NCBI GenBank assembly: GCA_017623295.1
Contig: JAGAPK010000072.1
Coordinates: 1-51,840 of the forward strand
Length of the DNA stretch: 51,840 nucleotides
Direction: 5' to 3'
Source: Lachnospiraceae bacterium
GTDB taxonomy: Bacteria; Bacillota; Clostridia; Lachnospirales; Lachnospiraceae
Part shown: in pieces, positions 42,802-50,938 of the stretch
Layout: the number at the start of each line of letters is the position of its first letter
Numbering within the stretch: the first letter of the stretch is position 1
The notes under the pieces: generated by a model
What the model saw: only the letters and a program-made list of their open reading frames with translations
Database searches by the model: none
What the model was told of the DNA's origin: nothing
Position numbers and translations under genes: made by a program

Positions 42802-43860
42802 TTATGCTTCTACCGGTTGAAGGTTTTCCAGTTTTCTTGCTATTTTATCTGCTAAATGCTCAAAACCGTTGCTTTTTGCGTATTCAATCAATTCCTCGAT
42901 TTCCTTCCGCACTTCCTTTCTTCCTTCTTCTCGCGCATCTTCCAGCATCTCTTCCATTGCCTTGCTCATCTCTTGTCTTACCTTCTCTCGCGCATCTTCC
43001 AGCATCTCTTCCATTGCCTTACACATCTCTTGTCTTCCCTCCTCTCGCGCATCTTCTAACATCTCTTCCATCGCTCTACACATACTATAATTCCCTCCTG
43101 TCTCGACAGATTCTCTTCTGAATCCTCCAAAATCAAAATTACTCAATTTTTCAATAACATCAAAAGTTTCACTTGTTAATGACTCATATTCCAATCGGTG
43201 CTCTGCAAGATACTCCTGCAACTCTTTCTTGTTTGCATCTCTCTTTATAAAATTGAATACCTGCTTCAAATCAGTACGAAAAACATCCGTATTTTCCATG
43301 TGTCTGACATCTAACAAATTAATATGATAGTTATTTACAAAGTTCTTGAAACATTGTTGAATCTCCAGAGGATAATACTGCATATCCATCAATTCGTACA
43401 AATCGGTAGCTCCGTCCCATTTTTCCTCACCAAAATATAGCACAATCGTAATAACCGGTATTATTCTATCCTTTTTGGAAAATCCGGATAAGCATTCACT
43501 TCCCCGTAAATCCTGTTTTTGCTCATGCTGATTTTTAATACTATCATATTGCTTCTGATAATCAGTTGCTTCACTGACAAAATTCCGAATCGGCATTGCA
43601 TAGTGAATATCATTCTGATTCTCAAGACTTACAACAACGAACTGCGTGCCTAGCGCAATTTTCTTGATAGTATCACTCGTGCGCTGTATCTCTTTCTTTG
43701 ACCTATAACTTTTCATATTTGCAGCTCTGACACTGTCCTGTTCTACTACCTGTGATGGCAAAATCACTTGTCGCCCCTGAAAGACTGATGCATTAACAAG
43801 ATCTGCGAATCGGTTATTGTCTGCTAAATACGGTTTTAATATAATATCTTTGCTTCCCAT
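42802..43860 (-). CDS. Rpn family PD-(D/E)XK nuclease / putative transposase-like protein
   Basis: 352 residues. The N-terminal 230 or so fit the Rpn/YhgA-like (PDDEXK) family: KPYLADNNRFADLVNASVF at the start, and a VVVSLENQNDIHYAMPIR block with the E-N-Q core. Rpn proteins promote recA-independent recombination in E. coli; many copies in Firmicutes are orphans. The tail contains three exact-length 19-residue repeats (260-316), coiled-coil-like and Glu-rich. A -10 box only 11 nt before the ATG implies a near-leaderless mRNA. No transposon ends or IS neighbours are seen. Confidence 0.8.
   Translation of the reverse strand: MGSKDIILKPYLADNNRFADLVNASVFQGRQVILPSQVVEQDSVRAANMKSYRSKKEIQRTSDTIKKIALGTQFVVVSLENQNDIHYAMPIRNFVSEATDYQKQYDSIKNQHEQKQDLRGSECLSGFSKKDRIIPVITIVLYFGEEKWDGATDLYELMDMQYYPLEIQQCFKNFVNNYHINLLDVRHMENTDVFRTDLKQVFNFIKRDANKKELQEYLAEHRLEYESLTSETFDVIEKLSNFDFGGFRRESVETGGNYSMCRAMEEMLEDAREEGRQEMCKAMEEMLEDAREKVRQEMSKAMEEMLEDAREEGRKEVRKEIEELIEYAKSNGFEHLADKIARKLENLQPVEA
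42913..43083 (-). repeat. Three tandem 57-bp repeats inside the Rpn-family gene
   Basis: Three in-frame units of 57 bp, encoding A-M-E-E-M-L-E-D-A-R-E-x-x-R-x-E with M-C/S-K/R between units. Copies differ by a few bases. The unit length (19 residues) preserves the frame and a helical heptad-like pattern. Confidence 0.9.
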
Positions 43861-44171
43861 ATTTCCCTTTCATTATAATCTTTTATTTTTTCTTTTTCAA
43901 CTTATTTATACAATAAATACAAACGAATTAACGTATATAAAATCCTTTTCTCTTTTGCCTCACTTCCTCTCATTTCTTGATTCTGTCTGGAAATTCTGAC
44001 ATACATGTCAATGAAATACTGATTCTTGATGTTAGAAAATATTGATATAGAATTGGTGTATTGATTGTATCACTCTTTTATTCAAAAAACAACCTTTATT
44101 TATCATTTTTTTGCTTTATAGAAAACTTTATAGAAAGAATTTTCTCACTTTAGTTTGACAATATCTTTTCT
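43861..44171. other. Intergenic gap of about 310 bp, no gene
   Basis: No coding region is convincing; small reading frames have no SD. A promoter for the Rpn-family gene lies at its left end. An inverted repeat TGACAT-AC-ATGTCA (43997-44010) might be an operator or a fragment of one. An extra promoter-like pair on the minus strand, TTGTTT-17-TACAAT, lies near 44060-44095. Otherwise nothing was recognised. Confidence 0.4.
43872..43900 (-). promoter_or_regulatory. Promoter of the Rpn-family gene
   Basis: Minus-strand TTGAAA (43895-43900), 17-bp spacer, TATAAT (43872-43877). The -10 ends only 11 nt before the ATG, so the 5' UTR would be about five bases; AAAGGG lies between. Confidence 0.6.
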
Positions 44172-44206
44172 GTAAAATAAAAACACTGGCCTATAACGCC
44201 AGTGTT
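44172..44206 (-). terminator. Terminator overlapping the 3' end of the MATE gene
   Basis: Arms AACACTGGC (44182-44190) and GCCAGTGTT (44198-44206), T run on the minus strand. The right arm lies in the last coding codons, and the stop codon (44191-44193) is in the loop. Confidence 0.88.
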
Positions 44207-45564
44207 CTTGAAATTCGCTTGTACATAAAATATCCTATTACTGCTGTTACCGCTTCCGCAATGATAAAAGTAATCCATACCATGCCACTGGCATATCTGG
44301 CAAAAAGCCAGGCTATCGGCAATACAAATATAAGCTGCCTAAGCAGTGACAAAATCAAAGACTGCATACCACAGCAAAGCGCTTGGAAAATTCCCTGAAA
44401 TGCAATATTCACTCCTGCAAAAATAAAACTGACTGACACAATTCTCATTGCCATAATACATAATTCTTCCGTTTCTCCGGACAAGGCAAAAATTCCCGCG
44501 AAAGGTTTTGCAAAAATTTCCAGTCCGACAAAGCAAACTGCCATGATAATAAATGTATAAAGCACTCCATTAAAAATGCCATCTTTAATTCTTTGCTTAT
44601 TACCGGTTCCAAAATTGAATGAGATAATCGGAGTAATCGCATCTCGTAAACCAAATGCCGCAAAAAGCACAAATTGCTGTATCTTATAAAAAATTCCGTA
44701 TGCTGTTACATAAGAACTTGAAATCATTCCAAATATAATATTAATTCCATAAGTCATAACTGACATGACTGCCTGTGCAATAATCGCCGGAACACCAATG
44801 GAATAAATCTGGCTGATTATTTTTTTCTCCAATCTTAAATAGCAAGGTTTGAAGGTTACTTCTTTATTCGCAGTGAAATGAAAAACTGCTGCCACAACAA
44901 ACGATACAATCTGTCCAATAACTGTCGCATAGGCTGCACCTTTTACCCGCAGTGCCGGACATCCAAACAATCCGTAAATCATAATAGGGTCTAAAATAAT
45001 ATTCACAATCGCACCTGCTACCTGCGCAATTGTAGAATAAACTGTTTTTCCCGTTGCCTGTAACAACTTTTCAAAAATTGAAAAGAAAATAATACCCATA
45101 GAAATACAGCAACAAATGCTAAGATATTCTGTTCCCATCTCCAAAATAACTGCATCCTTTGTCTGACTGGCAATATAAACTCTTGTTCCAAAAATTCCAA
45201 ATAACAGAAAAACTATATAAATTATTCCACCGAGCACATACGCATTTCCAGCTACTTTTCCTGCCTTCTCCTTTTTGCCTTCTCCCAAAGTTCTGGATAA
45301 TAGGACATTCGTTCCTACACCAGTACCTATTCCGATTGCTACCATTAACATCTGTACCGGAAAAGCCAATGTCAACGCATTTACTGCCATCTCACCTGCT
45401 CCGGTTAAAGTTTCCGTATCCGGCATTCGTGAAACAAAATAGCTGTCTACAATATTATAAACTGCCTGCAACATCATAGATAAAATCATAGGAATCCCCA
45501 TCTGCAGCATCAGCTTTCCAATTGGCATTGTTCCCATTTTATTCTGTGTCATTTCTTTTTCCAT
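44191..45564 (-). CDS. MATE family efflux transporter
   Basis: 457 residues, twelve predicted membrane helices in two homologous halves. The N-terminal [37 protein letters not shown] block is that of MATE (NorM/DinF) exporters, which pump cationic drugs in exchange for Na+ or H+. SD TAGGAGG precedes the ATG. A terminator hairpin lies 20-55 nt upstream of its start. No regulator is next to it and substrate is unknown. Confidence 0.92.
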   Translation of the reverse strand: MEKEMTQNKMGTMPIGKLMLQMGIPMILSMMLQAVYNIVDSYFVSRMPDTETLTGAGEMAVNALTLAFPVQMLMVAIGIGTGVGTNVLLSRTLGEGKKEKAGKVAGNAYVLGGIIYIVFLLFGIFGTRVYIASQTKDAVILEMGTEYLSICCCISMGIIFFSIFEKLLQATGKTVYSTIAQVAGAIVNIILDPIMIYGLFGCPALRVKGAAYATVIGQIVSFVVAAVFHFTANKEVTFKPCYLRLEKKIISQIYSIGVPAIIAQAVMSVMTYGINIIFGMISSSYVTAYGIFYKIQQFVLFAAFGLRDAITPIISFNFGTGNKQRIKDGIFNGVLYTFIIMAVCFVGLEIFAKPFAGIFALSGETEELCIMAMRIVSVSFIFAGVNIAFQGIFQALCCGMQSLILSLLRQLIFVLPIAWLFARYASGMVWITFIIAEAVTAVIGYFMYKRISRTLAL

Positions 45565-45582
45565 AATTTCCTCCTATTAAAA

Positions 45583-45619
45583 CAAAAAAAGCGCAAGTCC
45601 CTTTATCTGGACTTACGCT
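45583..45619 (-). terminator. Rho-independent terminator of the HD-GYP gene / MATE leader hairpin
   Basis: Arms AGCGCAAGTCC (45590-45600) and GGACTTACGCT (45609-45619), one mismatch, then TTTTTTT on the minus strand. It ends the HD-GYP transcript, 60 nt after its stop. Because it is directly before the MATE SD, attenuation of MATE is a second possibility. Confidence 0.8.
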
Positions 45620-45679
45620 TTCGCAACTCGACGGTCTTTATCTTATCATTTAAAATTTTAAAAAGCAAGCAAAAAATTT

Positions 45680-46273
45680 TTAACCAACAGTTGCACCTGC
45701 GCATTTAAGCTCTTCCCAATGCCCTAATGCATATTTTCCCATCTCCGGATCATACATGATTCCAATATTTTTCTCTATCTCTTGATAACAAATATCCCAT
45801 CCAAGCGAATCTCTGTAACAACGCTTTGAAGTCATTGCATCAATCGAATCACATATCGCAATTACTCTTGCCCCAACCGGTATTTCTTCTCCTTTTAAAC
45901 CCGACGGATATCCTTTTCCGTCATATCGCTCATGATGATGCAAAACAATATCACATAACTCCCGCAAATGCTGAGAACGTGCTAAAATATTTGCTCCAAT
46001 GACCGGATGCTCTTTCATTTTCTCCCATTCTTCCCCGGTCAGCTTACCCGGTTTCATCAAAACACTGTCCGGCACACCTATTTTACCAATATCATGCAAA
46101 TGCCCTGCAATATGTATTTTCTCTACCAGTTCCTCCGGCAGTCCCACTCCTTTTGCCAAAACTTCTGCCATATCACTGACCCTCTGGGAATGATTTGCAG
46201 TATACGGATCTTTTGCATCCAACGCACCTGTAATGCACTCTATTATTTCATGATAATCAATACTATAAACCAT
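45680..46273 (-). CDS. HD-GYP domain phosphohydrolase
   Basis: 197 residues, an almost bare HD-GYP domain. The HD pair is His60-Asp61 (GHLHDIGKIG), and the signature HHHERYDGKGYPSGL is complete (112-125). HD-GYP proteins cleave cyclic di-GMP or related linear dinucleotides. No sensory domain is attached. The start is the ATG at 46273, which follows the stop of the 45-residue ORF by one base, with GGAGG 14 nt upstream inside that ORF, so translational coupling is likely. A longer in-frame start (46345) would read through the microprotein in the wrong frame and gives an implausible hydrophobic N terminus. Confidence 0.85.
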   Translation of the reverse strand: MVYSIDYHEIIECITGALDAKDPYTANHSQRVSDMAEVLAKGVGLPEELVEKIHIAGHLHDIGKIGVPDSVLMKPGKLTGEEWEKMKEHPVIGANILARSQHLRELCDIVLHHHERYDGKGYPSGLKGEEIPVGARVIAICDSIDAMTSKRCYRDSLGWDICYQEIEKNIGIMYDPEMGKYALGHWEELKCAGATVG

Positions 46274-46274
46274 A

Positions 46275-46412
46275 TTAACGACAATGACCTCCACAGCGAC
46301 TGCAATCACCACCACAATGTATTGATTTTCCATTTTTCTTATCACGCACTATACTTCTGATAGCCAGAACTACAGCACCTATTACAATTACCAATGTAAT
46401 GATTGTCCCCAT
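46275..46412 (-). CDS. FeoB-associated Cys-rich membrane microprotein
   Basis: 45 residues. An N-terminal membrane helix (about 3-19, TIITLVIVIGAVVLAIR) is followed by a basic stretch KDKKNGKS and a Cys-rich tail with four Cys (Cys33, Cys37, Cys40, Cys44) in a C-G-G-D-C-x2-C-G-G-H-C pattern. This is the architecture of FeoB-associated Cys-rich membrane proteins that accompany ferrous-iron transporters. SD AGGAGG precedes the ATG. It is too short for most gene callers. There is no feoA or feoB nearby; instead it lies between a Fur-family gene and an HD-GYP gene. Iron handling is inferred. Confidence 0.85.
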   Translation of the reverse strand: MGTIITLVIVIGAVVLAIRSIVRDKKNGKSIHCGGDCSRCGGHCR

Positions 46413-46466
46413 GAAGTCCTCCTATTATTTATACTTTTTACATATTTTGTAATCTTTTTTACTTAC

Positions 46467-46494
46467 ATTATACACGGATTACTTCTTTTGCCAA
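46467..46494 (-). promoter_or_regulatory. Promoter of the Cys-rich microprotein and HD-GYP genes
   Basis: Minus-strand TTGGCA (46489-46494), 16-bp spacer, TATAAT (46467-46472), between the Fur-like stop and the microprotein. Confidence 0.7.
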
Positions 46495-46504
46495 TTCTCA
46501 TTCT

Positions 46505-46945
46505 TTAATTTTGAACAGATACAGAAGCATTCTTATTACATTCTATAATTTCTATTAATTCCACATTTTTATTGTTCAGATATCCGAAAGACTGCAATCC
46601 CGCTTTCACAATTTTATTCCACTCCTCCGAACTTAGACGCACCTGTGAATTATCATCAAACTGAACAATGCATCTGTCTGCCTTATTGCAATTCTCATTG
46701 AAGCACACACGATACATGTTTCTGCGATCAATTGCTCCAATATCTTCCAAAACTTTAATCATTCGATACACAGTCGCAATTCCAATGGATGAATCCACTT
46801 CACAAACCTGGCAATAAATTTCTTTACAACAACTATATTCATTCTCCAGAATCGCATCTATAATCAACTTTCGCTGATTTGTAATCCGCAACCCTTGTTC
46901 TTTTAATTTTTTTAAAATCAGTTCCTTCTTTTCTTCCACAAACAC
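46505..46945 (-). CDS. Fur-family regulator without histidines, Cys-rich
   Basis: 146 residues. The winged-helix half is clear: LRITNQRKLIIDAIL, then SIGIATVYRMIKVLEDIGAI with the Fur recognition helix around TVYR. The C-terminal half is unusual. The whole protein contains no histidine, so neither the regulatory His ligands nor the usual CxxC structural zinc pair is present. It has eight Cys instead (39, 40, 45, 48, 81, 86, 92, 136). Sensing may use a thiolate metal site or a redox switch. The start is a GTG at 46945, five nt after AAGGG. The promoter upstream contains two palindromes. Confidence 0.82.
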   Translation of the reverse strand: MFVEEKKELILKKLKEQGLRITNQRKLIIDAILENEYSCCKEIYCQVCEVDSSIGIATVYRMIKVLEDIGAIDRRNMYRVCFNENCNKADRCIVQFDDNSQVRLSSEEWNKIVKAGLQSFGYLNNKNVELIEIIECNKNASVSVQN

Positions 46946-46985
46946 ATTTCCCTTCTACTTTCTTTCTATTAAATCTTTTATTTAT

Positions 46986-47005
46986 TAGTTAGTCTAATCT
47001 AACTA
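46986..47005. promoter_or_regulatory. Iron-box-like operator 1
   Basis: Perfect 7-6-7 inverted repeat TAGTTAG-N6-CTAACTA. It lies about 40 bp before the Fur-like GTG start, downstream of the predicted transcription start. Confidence 0.65.
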
Positions 47006-47017
47006 TCAAGTATTTTT

Positions 47018-47046
47018 AGGTTAGCATTAACTAACCGAATTGTCAA
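47018..47046 (-). promoter_or_regulatory. Promoter of the Fur-like regulator, extended -10
   Basis: Minus-strand TTGACA (47041-47046), 17-bp spacer, TAACCT (47018-47023) with TGC extension. Operator 2 covers its spacer and -10. Confidence 0.6.
47019..47036. promoter_or_regulatory. Iron-box-like operator 2
   Basis: Perfect 6-6-6 inverted repeat GGTTAG-N6-CTAACC. With flanks it matches about 15 or 16 of 19 positions of the DtxR/IdeR consensus TTAGGTTAGSCTAACCTAA. Its centre is 32 bp (three helical turns) from operator 1. Confidence 0.65.
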
Positions 47047-47073
47047 TACTCTTTTTGATATTGAGATTCTTTT

Positions 47074-47111
47074 CAATAAAAAACAGCACCTCAACTTGTA
47101 AGGTGCTGTTT
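47074..47111 (-). terminator. Rho-independent terminator of pgi
   Basis: Perfect 11-bp arms AAACAGCACCT (47081-47091) and AGGTGCTGTTT (47101-47111), then a T run on the minus strand. Confidence 0.88.
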
Positions 47112-47149
47112 GTCATTTTTGATATAAGGTATATATCCCAATATTATAA

Positions 47150-48496
47150 TTATAATCTCTTCAGAAGTTCTTCTCTCTGTGCTTCATATCCTGGTTTGCC
47201 AAGTAATGCGAACATATTCTTCTTGTAGCTTTCAACGCCTGGCTGGTTGAACGGATTTACTCCTAATAAGTAACCGCTGACACCACATGCAAACTCGAAG
47301 AAATAGAATAATTCACCAAGATAGAATTCATTTACTTCTGGAATATTTACTACAAAGTTAGGAACCTGTCCATCTGTATGCGCAAGAATAGTTCCGTTCA
47401 TTGCACTCTTATTTACAAAATCAACGCTCTTGCCTGCCAGATAGTTCAAGCCGTCCAAATCAACTGATTCTTCACCAATAATGATTTCTTCTCTGCTTGT
47501 TTCAACATTAAGAACTGTTTCGAACATATTTCTGGAACCGTCCTGAATAAACTGTCCCATAGAATGTAAATCAGTTGTTAAATCAACACTTGCAGGGAAA
47601 ATACCCTTCTGATCTTTACCTTCTGATTCGCCATAAAGCTGTTTCCACCATTCAGAAACATAGTGAAGGCTTGGTTCATAGTTCGCAAGAATTTCAATAC
47701 CTTTGCCTTTTCTTAATAAGATGTTACGAAGTGCTGCATACTGCAAAGCATCATTTTCTTCGAAAGAAGCTTCCAATGCCATTTTTCTTCCTTCTGCTGC
47801 ACCTTCCATTAATTTATCAATATCTGCGCCGGAAACTGCGATTGGTAATAAACCAACTGCTGTCAGAACAGAGAAACGTCCGCCTATATCATCTGGTACG
47901 ATGAAAGATTCATATCCTTCTTCTGTAGCAAGATTTTTCAAGGAACCTTTTACTTTATCTGTTGTAGCATAGATTCTCTTAGCTGCGCCTTCTTTACCAT
48001 ATTTCTTCTCTGCCATTTCTTTAAATACACGGAAAGCAATAGCAGGTTCTGTTGTTGTACCGGATTTAGAAATCATATTAATAGAGAAATCTCTGTCACC
48101 AATTACATCAATTAAGTGTTTGATATAAGTAGAACTGATAGAGTTACCTACAAAATAAATTTCCGGTGTTTTTCTGATAGATTTATCAACTACGTTGTAA
48201 AAACTATGTCTTAAAAATTCAATTGCAGCTCTTGCTCCTAAATAAGAACCACCAATACCGATTACTAACAATACTTCAGAATCGCTCTGAATTTTTGCTG
48301 CTGCTTTTTTAATTCTTGCAAACTCTTCTTTGTCATAATCAACAGGTAAATTAATCCATCCTAAGAAATCATTACCTGCGCCTGTTTTGCTAACAAGCAT
48401 TTCTTTTGCATCCAATGCAAGTTTTTTCATGGATTCAACTTCGTTTTCCTTGACAAAAGGGGCTGCCTTGGAATAGTCAAATGTAATTTTACTCAT
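47150..48496 (-). CDS. pgi: Glucose-6-phosphate isomerase
   Basis: 448 residues, SIS-fold isomerase of glycolysis, converting glucose 6-phosphate and fructose 6-phosphate. Family motifs are [20 protein letters not shown], the phosphate loop [14 protein letters not shown] and a C-terminal [18 protein letters not shown] block with the catalytic Lys in its expected place. The length matches the short bacterial (Bacillus-type) form. The start is the ATG at 48496 after AAGGAG; the longer in-frame reading to 48550 crosses its own promoter. Monocistronic. Confidence 0.96.
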   Translation of the reverse strand: MSKITFDYSKAAPFVKENEVESMKKLALDAKEMLVSKTGAGNDFLGWINLPVDYDKEEFARIKKAAAKIQSDSEVLLVIGIGGSYLGARAAIEFLRHSFYNVVDKSIRKTPEIYFVGNSISSTYIKHLIDVIGDRDFSINMISKSGTTTEPAIAFRVFKEMAEKKYGKEGAAKRIYATTDKVKGSLKNLATEEGYESFIVPDDIGGRFSVLTAVGLLPIAVSGADIDKLMEGAAEGRKMALEASFEENDALQYAALRNILLRKGKGIEILANYEPSLHYVSEWWKQLYGESEGKDQKGIFPASVDLTTDLHSMGQFIQDGSRNMFETVLNVETSREEIIIGEESVDLDGLNYLAGKSVDFVNKSAMNGTILAHTDGQVPNFVVNIPEVNEFYLGELFYFFEFACGVSGYLLGVNPFNQPGVESYKKNMFALLGKPGYEAQREELLKRL

Positions 48497-48540
48497 TATT
48501 TTTTCTCTCCTTCTTATAGAGTCATTCCTTTGCTCATCTA

Positions 48541-48569
48541 AGTGTAGCATTGATAATTTGCTTTTTCAA
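48541..48569 (-). promoter_or_regulatory. Promoter of pgi (extended -10)
   Basis: Minus-strand TTGAAA (48564-48569), 17-bp spacer, TACACT (48541-48546) preceded by TGC. Confidence 0.6.
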
Positions 48570-48650
48570 GATTTTATCACACTATTCTATTGGTGGAATC
48601 GTTTTCATTGTACAAACTTTCTGAAAATTCATGTTTTTTTCATACTATAA

Positions 48651-48679
48651 TTGAATATTATGTCTAATTGAAGTATAAT
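48651..48679 (+). promoter_or_regulatory. Promoter of the cytidylate-kinase-like gene
   Basis: TTGAAT (48651-48656), 17-bp spacer, TATAAT (48674-48679). It is divergent from the pgi promoter. Confidence 0.75.
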
Positions 48680-48701
48680 ATATAAAGAAGGGAGTGGTTT
48701 T

Positions 48702-49295
48702 ATGAATAAACAAATTATTATTACAATCGGAAGAGAATTCGGCAGTGGTGGACACTTAATTGCTGAAAAATTGGCAGAAAAATTAAATTTGCCACTCTAT
48801 GATAAAAAAATGATTAGTGAAGTTGCAAAAGCTTCCGGAATGGATGCCAGAGTTTTTGAAAAATATGATGAAAAACCGGTTAATGTGCTTTTTTCCAGAA
48901 CGGTAAATGGTCATTCTAATTCTATGGAAGATACTATTGCAGAGAAACAATTCGATTTCCTGCGCAAAAAAGCAGAAGCAGGTGAATCATTTATAGTTGT
49001 TGGAAGATGTGCAGAAACCATATTTAAAAACAATGCTAATGCATTTCATATTTTTATTCTGGCAGACAAAGAATATAAAGTAAAAAGAATTTCGGAAATA
49101 TACAATATATCTGAATCTGAAGCAATTGCAAAGATGTATCGCCATGATAAGAAACGTAAAGTTTACCACAATCGTTACAGCAAAGGCAAGTGGGGTGATT
49201 CCAGAAATTATGATCTTTGCGTAAGGAGTAATGCTTTAGGTGTTGAGAAAACAGTGGAATCTCTATTAGATATTATCCAGAAAAAATTTTCCTAA
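48702..49295 (+). CDS. Cytidylate kinase-like family protein
   Basis: 197 residues. The N-terminal P-loop TIGREFGSGGHLIAEKLA (8-25) has the G-R-E-x-G-S-G-G form of the Cytidylate_kin-like family, and VVGRCAETIF and RISEIYNISESEA follow in the usual order. Paralogues of CMP kinase lacking proven substrate; some are thought to phosphorylate nucleotides or small molecules. Monocistronic with own promoter and terminator. SD GGGAG lies before the ATG at 48702. Confidence 0.87.
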   Translation: MNKQIIITIGREFGSGGHLIAEKLAEKLNLPLYDKKMISEVAKASGMDARVFEKYDEKPVNVLFSRTVNGHSNSMEDTIAEKQFDFLRKKAEAGESFIVVGRCAETIFKNNANAFHIFILADKEYKVKRISEIYNISESEAIAKMYRHDKKRKVYHNRYSKGKWGDSRNYDLCVRSNALGVEKTVESLLDIIQKKFS

Positions 49296-49334
49296 AGAAA
49301 AGAAAATAAAATATATTTTAAAGTGTTTTCTTTA

Positions 49335-49380
49335 CATAAAAAACGGCAGTTTTCCAAATGGACTACTGCCGTTTATTTTT
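49335..49380. terminator. Bidirectional terminator between convergent genes
   Basis: Arms AAACGGCAGT (49341-49350) and ACTGCCGTTT (49365-49374), with T-rich tracts on both strands. It serves the kinase-like gene (+) and murG (-). Confidence 0.85.
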
Positions 49381-49385
49381 AACAA

Positions 49386-50462
49386 TCACTTTTTCTCTGC
49401 CACAACTTCTTCAATTAATGCTGTGATGGTTCCAATCGCATCTCGCTGAGAACTCTTACTCATCGCATCAATATAAGTATTTCTTGTAAAATACAGTTCC
49501 TGTACTTTTTCTACCAGAAGTTTCTTCGTTAAATCATCTTCATCTACTACAATACTATATCCTTGAGATTCAAAAGATTTCGCATTCAGAATCTGATCCC
49601 CTCTGCTGCTACCGGATGGAAGCGGAATTAACAGATTCGGTTTCTTCAAAGCAAGAAGTTCGCTGATAGCATTAGCTCCTGCTCTGGAAATGACAATATC
49701 TGCCATTGCAAAAATATCTTTTAACTCCGTAGTAATATACTCAAACTGTTTATATCCTTTGGTTGTCAAAAGAAGATTATCCATCTTCTCTTTTCCACAT
49801 AAATGAACTATCTGGAAATCTTTCAATAACTCGGGGAGTGCATCACGAACTGCCTGATTGATTGCTGCAGAGCCCTGACTTCCACCAATAACCATAATAA
49901 CCGGTTTGGAAGAATCAAAACCACACAATTGATAAGCTACTTCTTTTTTACCTGTAAGCAATTCTTCTCGAATCGGAGATCCCGTTAAAAAGGCTTTCTC
50001 AACCGGTAATAATTTAAAAGTTTCCGGGAAATTGCAACACACCCTCTTGGCAACCGGAATACACAATTTATTAGCCAACCCCGGTGTCATATCGGATTCA
50101 TGTACAATACAAGGAATTCCCAAAGAAGCTGCTGCCCTTACAACCGGAACGCTTACAAATCCACCTTTGGAAAAAACCACATCTGGTTTCAGCTCTTTCA
50201 AATATTTTCTTGCTTCAGACATGCCCTTTAAAACACGAAACGGATCAGAAAAGTTCTTCGGGTCAAAATATCTACGAAATTTACCTGTTGCAATCCCATA
50301 ATAAGGAATGTCAAAATCCTCAATCAGTTTTTTCTCAATTCCATCGTAAGAACCCATATACGCCATTTCATAACCCAGCTCTTTCATCTTAGGGAATAAA
50401 GCAATATTAGGGGTTACATGTCCGGCAGTACCACCGCCGGTAAAAACTATTTTCTTACTCAT
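49386..50462 (-). CDS. murG: UDP-GlcNAc:undecaprenyl-PP-MurNAc-pentapeptide GlcNAc transferase (MurG)
   Basis: 358 residues, GT28/GT-B fold. The N-terminal loop GGGTAGHVTPN (9-19), the GGFVSVPV second glycine loop, GGSQGSAAIN and SRAGANAISELLALKKPNLLIPLP define the family. It adds GlcNAc to lipid I on the inner face of the membrane, making lipid II. Outside a dcw cluster here, following a TSCPD gene by 16 nt, so cotranscription with it is likely. Length fits the clostridial branch. Confidence 0.93.
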   Translation of the reverse strand: MSKKIVFTGGGTAGHVTPNIALFPKMKELGYEMAYMGSYDGIEKKLIEDFDIPYYGIATGKFRRYFDPKNFSDPFRVLKGMSEARKYLKELKPDVVFSKGGFVSVPVVRAAASLGIPCIVHESDMTPGLANKLCIPVAKRVCCNFPETFKLLPVEKAFLTGSPIREELLTGKKEVAYQLCGFDSSKPVIMVIGGSQGSAAINQAVRDALPELLKDFQIVHLCGKEKMDNLLLTTKGYKQFEYITTELKDIFAMADIVISRAGANAISELLALKKPNLLIPLPSGSSRGDQILNAKSFESQGYSIVVDEDDLTKKLLVEKVQELYFTRNTYIDAMSKSSQRDAIGTITALIEEVVAEKK

Positions 50463-50478
50463 ATGCGAGAAGCCTCCA

Positions 50479-50715
50479 TTAAATCATTTCTTCCAATGCA
50501 CATGCTAACTGGTCAGGACAGGATGTGTTTTTGAAGCCACACTTTATGCCTTTTAATTTATGAATCGCATCTTCTGCTTTCATTCCTGTAACCAGACTTG
50601 CAATACCCTGTAAATTACCATTGCATCCACCGGTAAATTCGACATATTTTATCACGCCGTCTTCTATTTCTATATCAATTGCATTAGAACAAACTCCTTG
50701 TGGTTTATATCTCAT
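50479..50715 (-). CDS. TSCPD domain protein (TIGR03905 type)
   Basis: 78 residues. The literal TSCPD motif is at 64-68, with conserved Cys9, Cys31, Cys59 and Cys72. These small standalone TSCPD proteins resemble the C-terminal domain of some ribonucleotide reductases; function is unknown. SD AAGGAAGG precedes the ATG. First gene of a pair with murG. No membrane segment. Confidence 0.85.
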   Translation of the reverse strand: MRYKPQGVCSNAIDIEIEDGVIKYVEFTGGCNGNLQGIASLVTGMKAEDAIHKLKGIKCGFKNTSCPDQLACALEEMI

Positions 50716-50760
50716 AATAATATCCTTCCTTTCCGCATAATAACCTAAATCATTGTTCCC

Positions 50761-50789
50761 ACTATATCACAAATTCATAACAGTTTCCA
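50761..50789 (-). promoter_or_regulatory. Promoter of the TSCPD-murG pair
   Basis: Minus-strand TGGAAA (50784-50789), 17-bp spacer, TATAGT (50761-50766). Confidence 0.5.
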
Positions 50790-50877
50790 GTCCTTGACAA
50801 CAGAATCCACCCAAAATGACATAGTTTTTGACTCGAATCCCATCGAAACTTGTTGATGCCTTAACCGCCCGGAATTA

Positions 50878-50906
50878 TTGAGATTCTTCTTTATCCTGCT
50901 TATAAT
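50878..50906 (+). promoter_or_regulatory. Promoter of the membrane-protein gene at 50939
   Basis: TTGAGA (50878-50883), 17-bp spacer, TATAAT (50901-50906), about 25 nt before the SD. Confidence 0.7.
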
Positions 50907-50938
50907 AAAACTTGTAAAAGGGGAAAAGGAAGTGCTAT

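Noticed and set aside
42802-43860. Rpn-family gene as an active transposase
   Set aside because: The fold is nuclease-like, but no inverted repeats or target duplications flank it, so I treat it as a chromosomal gene.
45583-45619. Riboswitch controlling the MATE gene
   Set aside because: Only a plain terminator hairpin is evident, without an aptamer-like region before it; more simply it ends the HD-GYP transcript.
46274-46345. Longer HD-GYP start at 46345 with hydrophobic N terminus
   Set aside because: It reads the 45-residue microprotein in another frame, has no SD, and yields an odd VVVIAVAVEVIVVNM leader. The ATG at 46273 directly after the microprotein stop is better supported.
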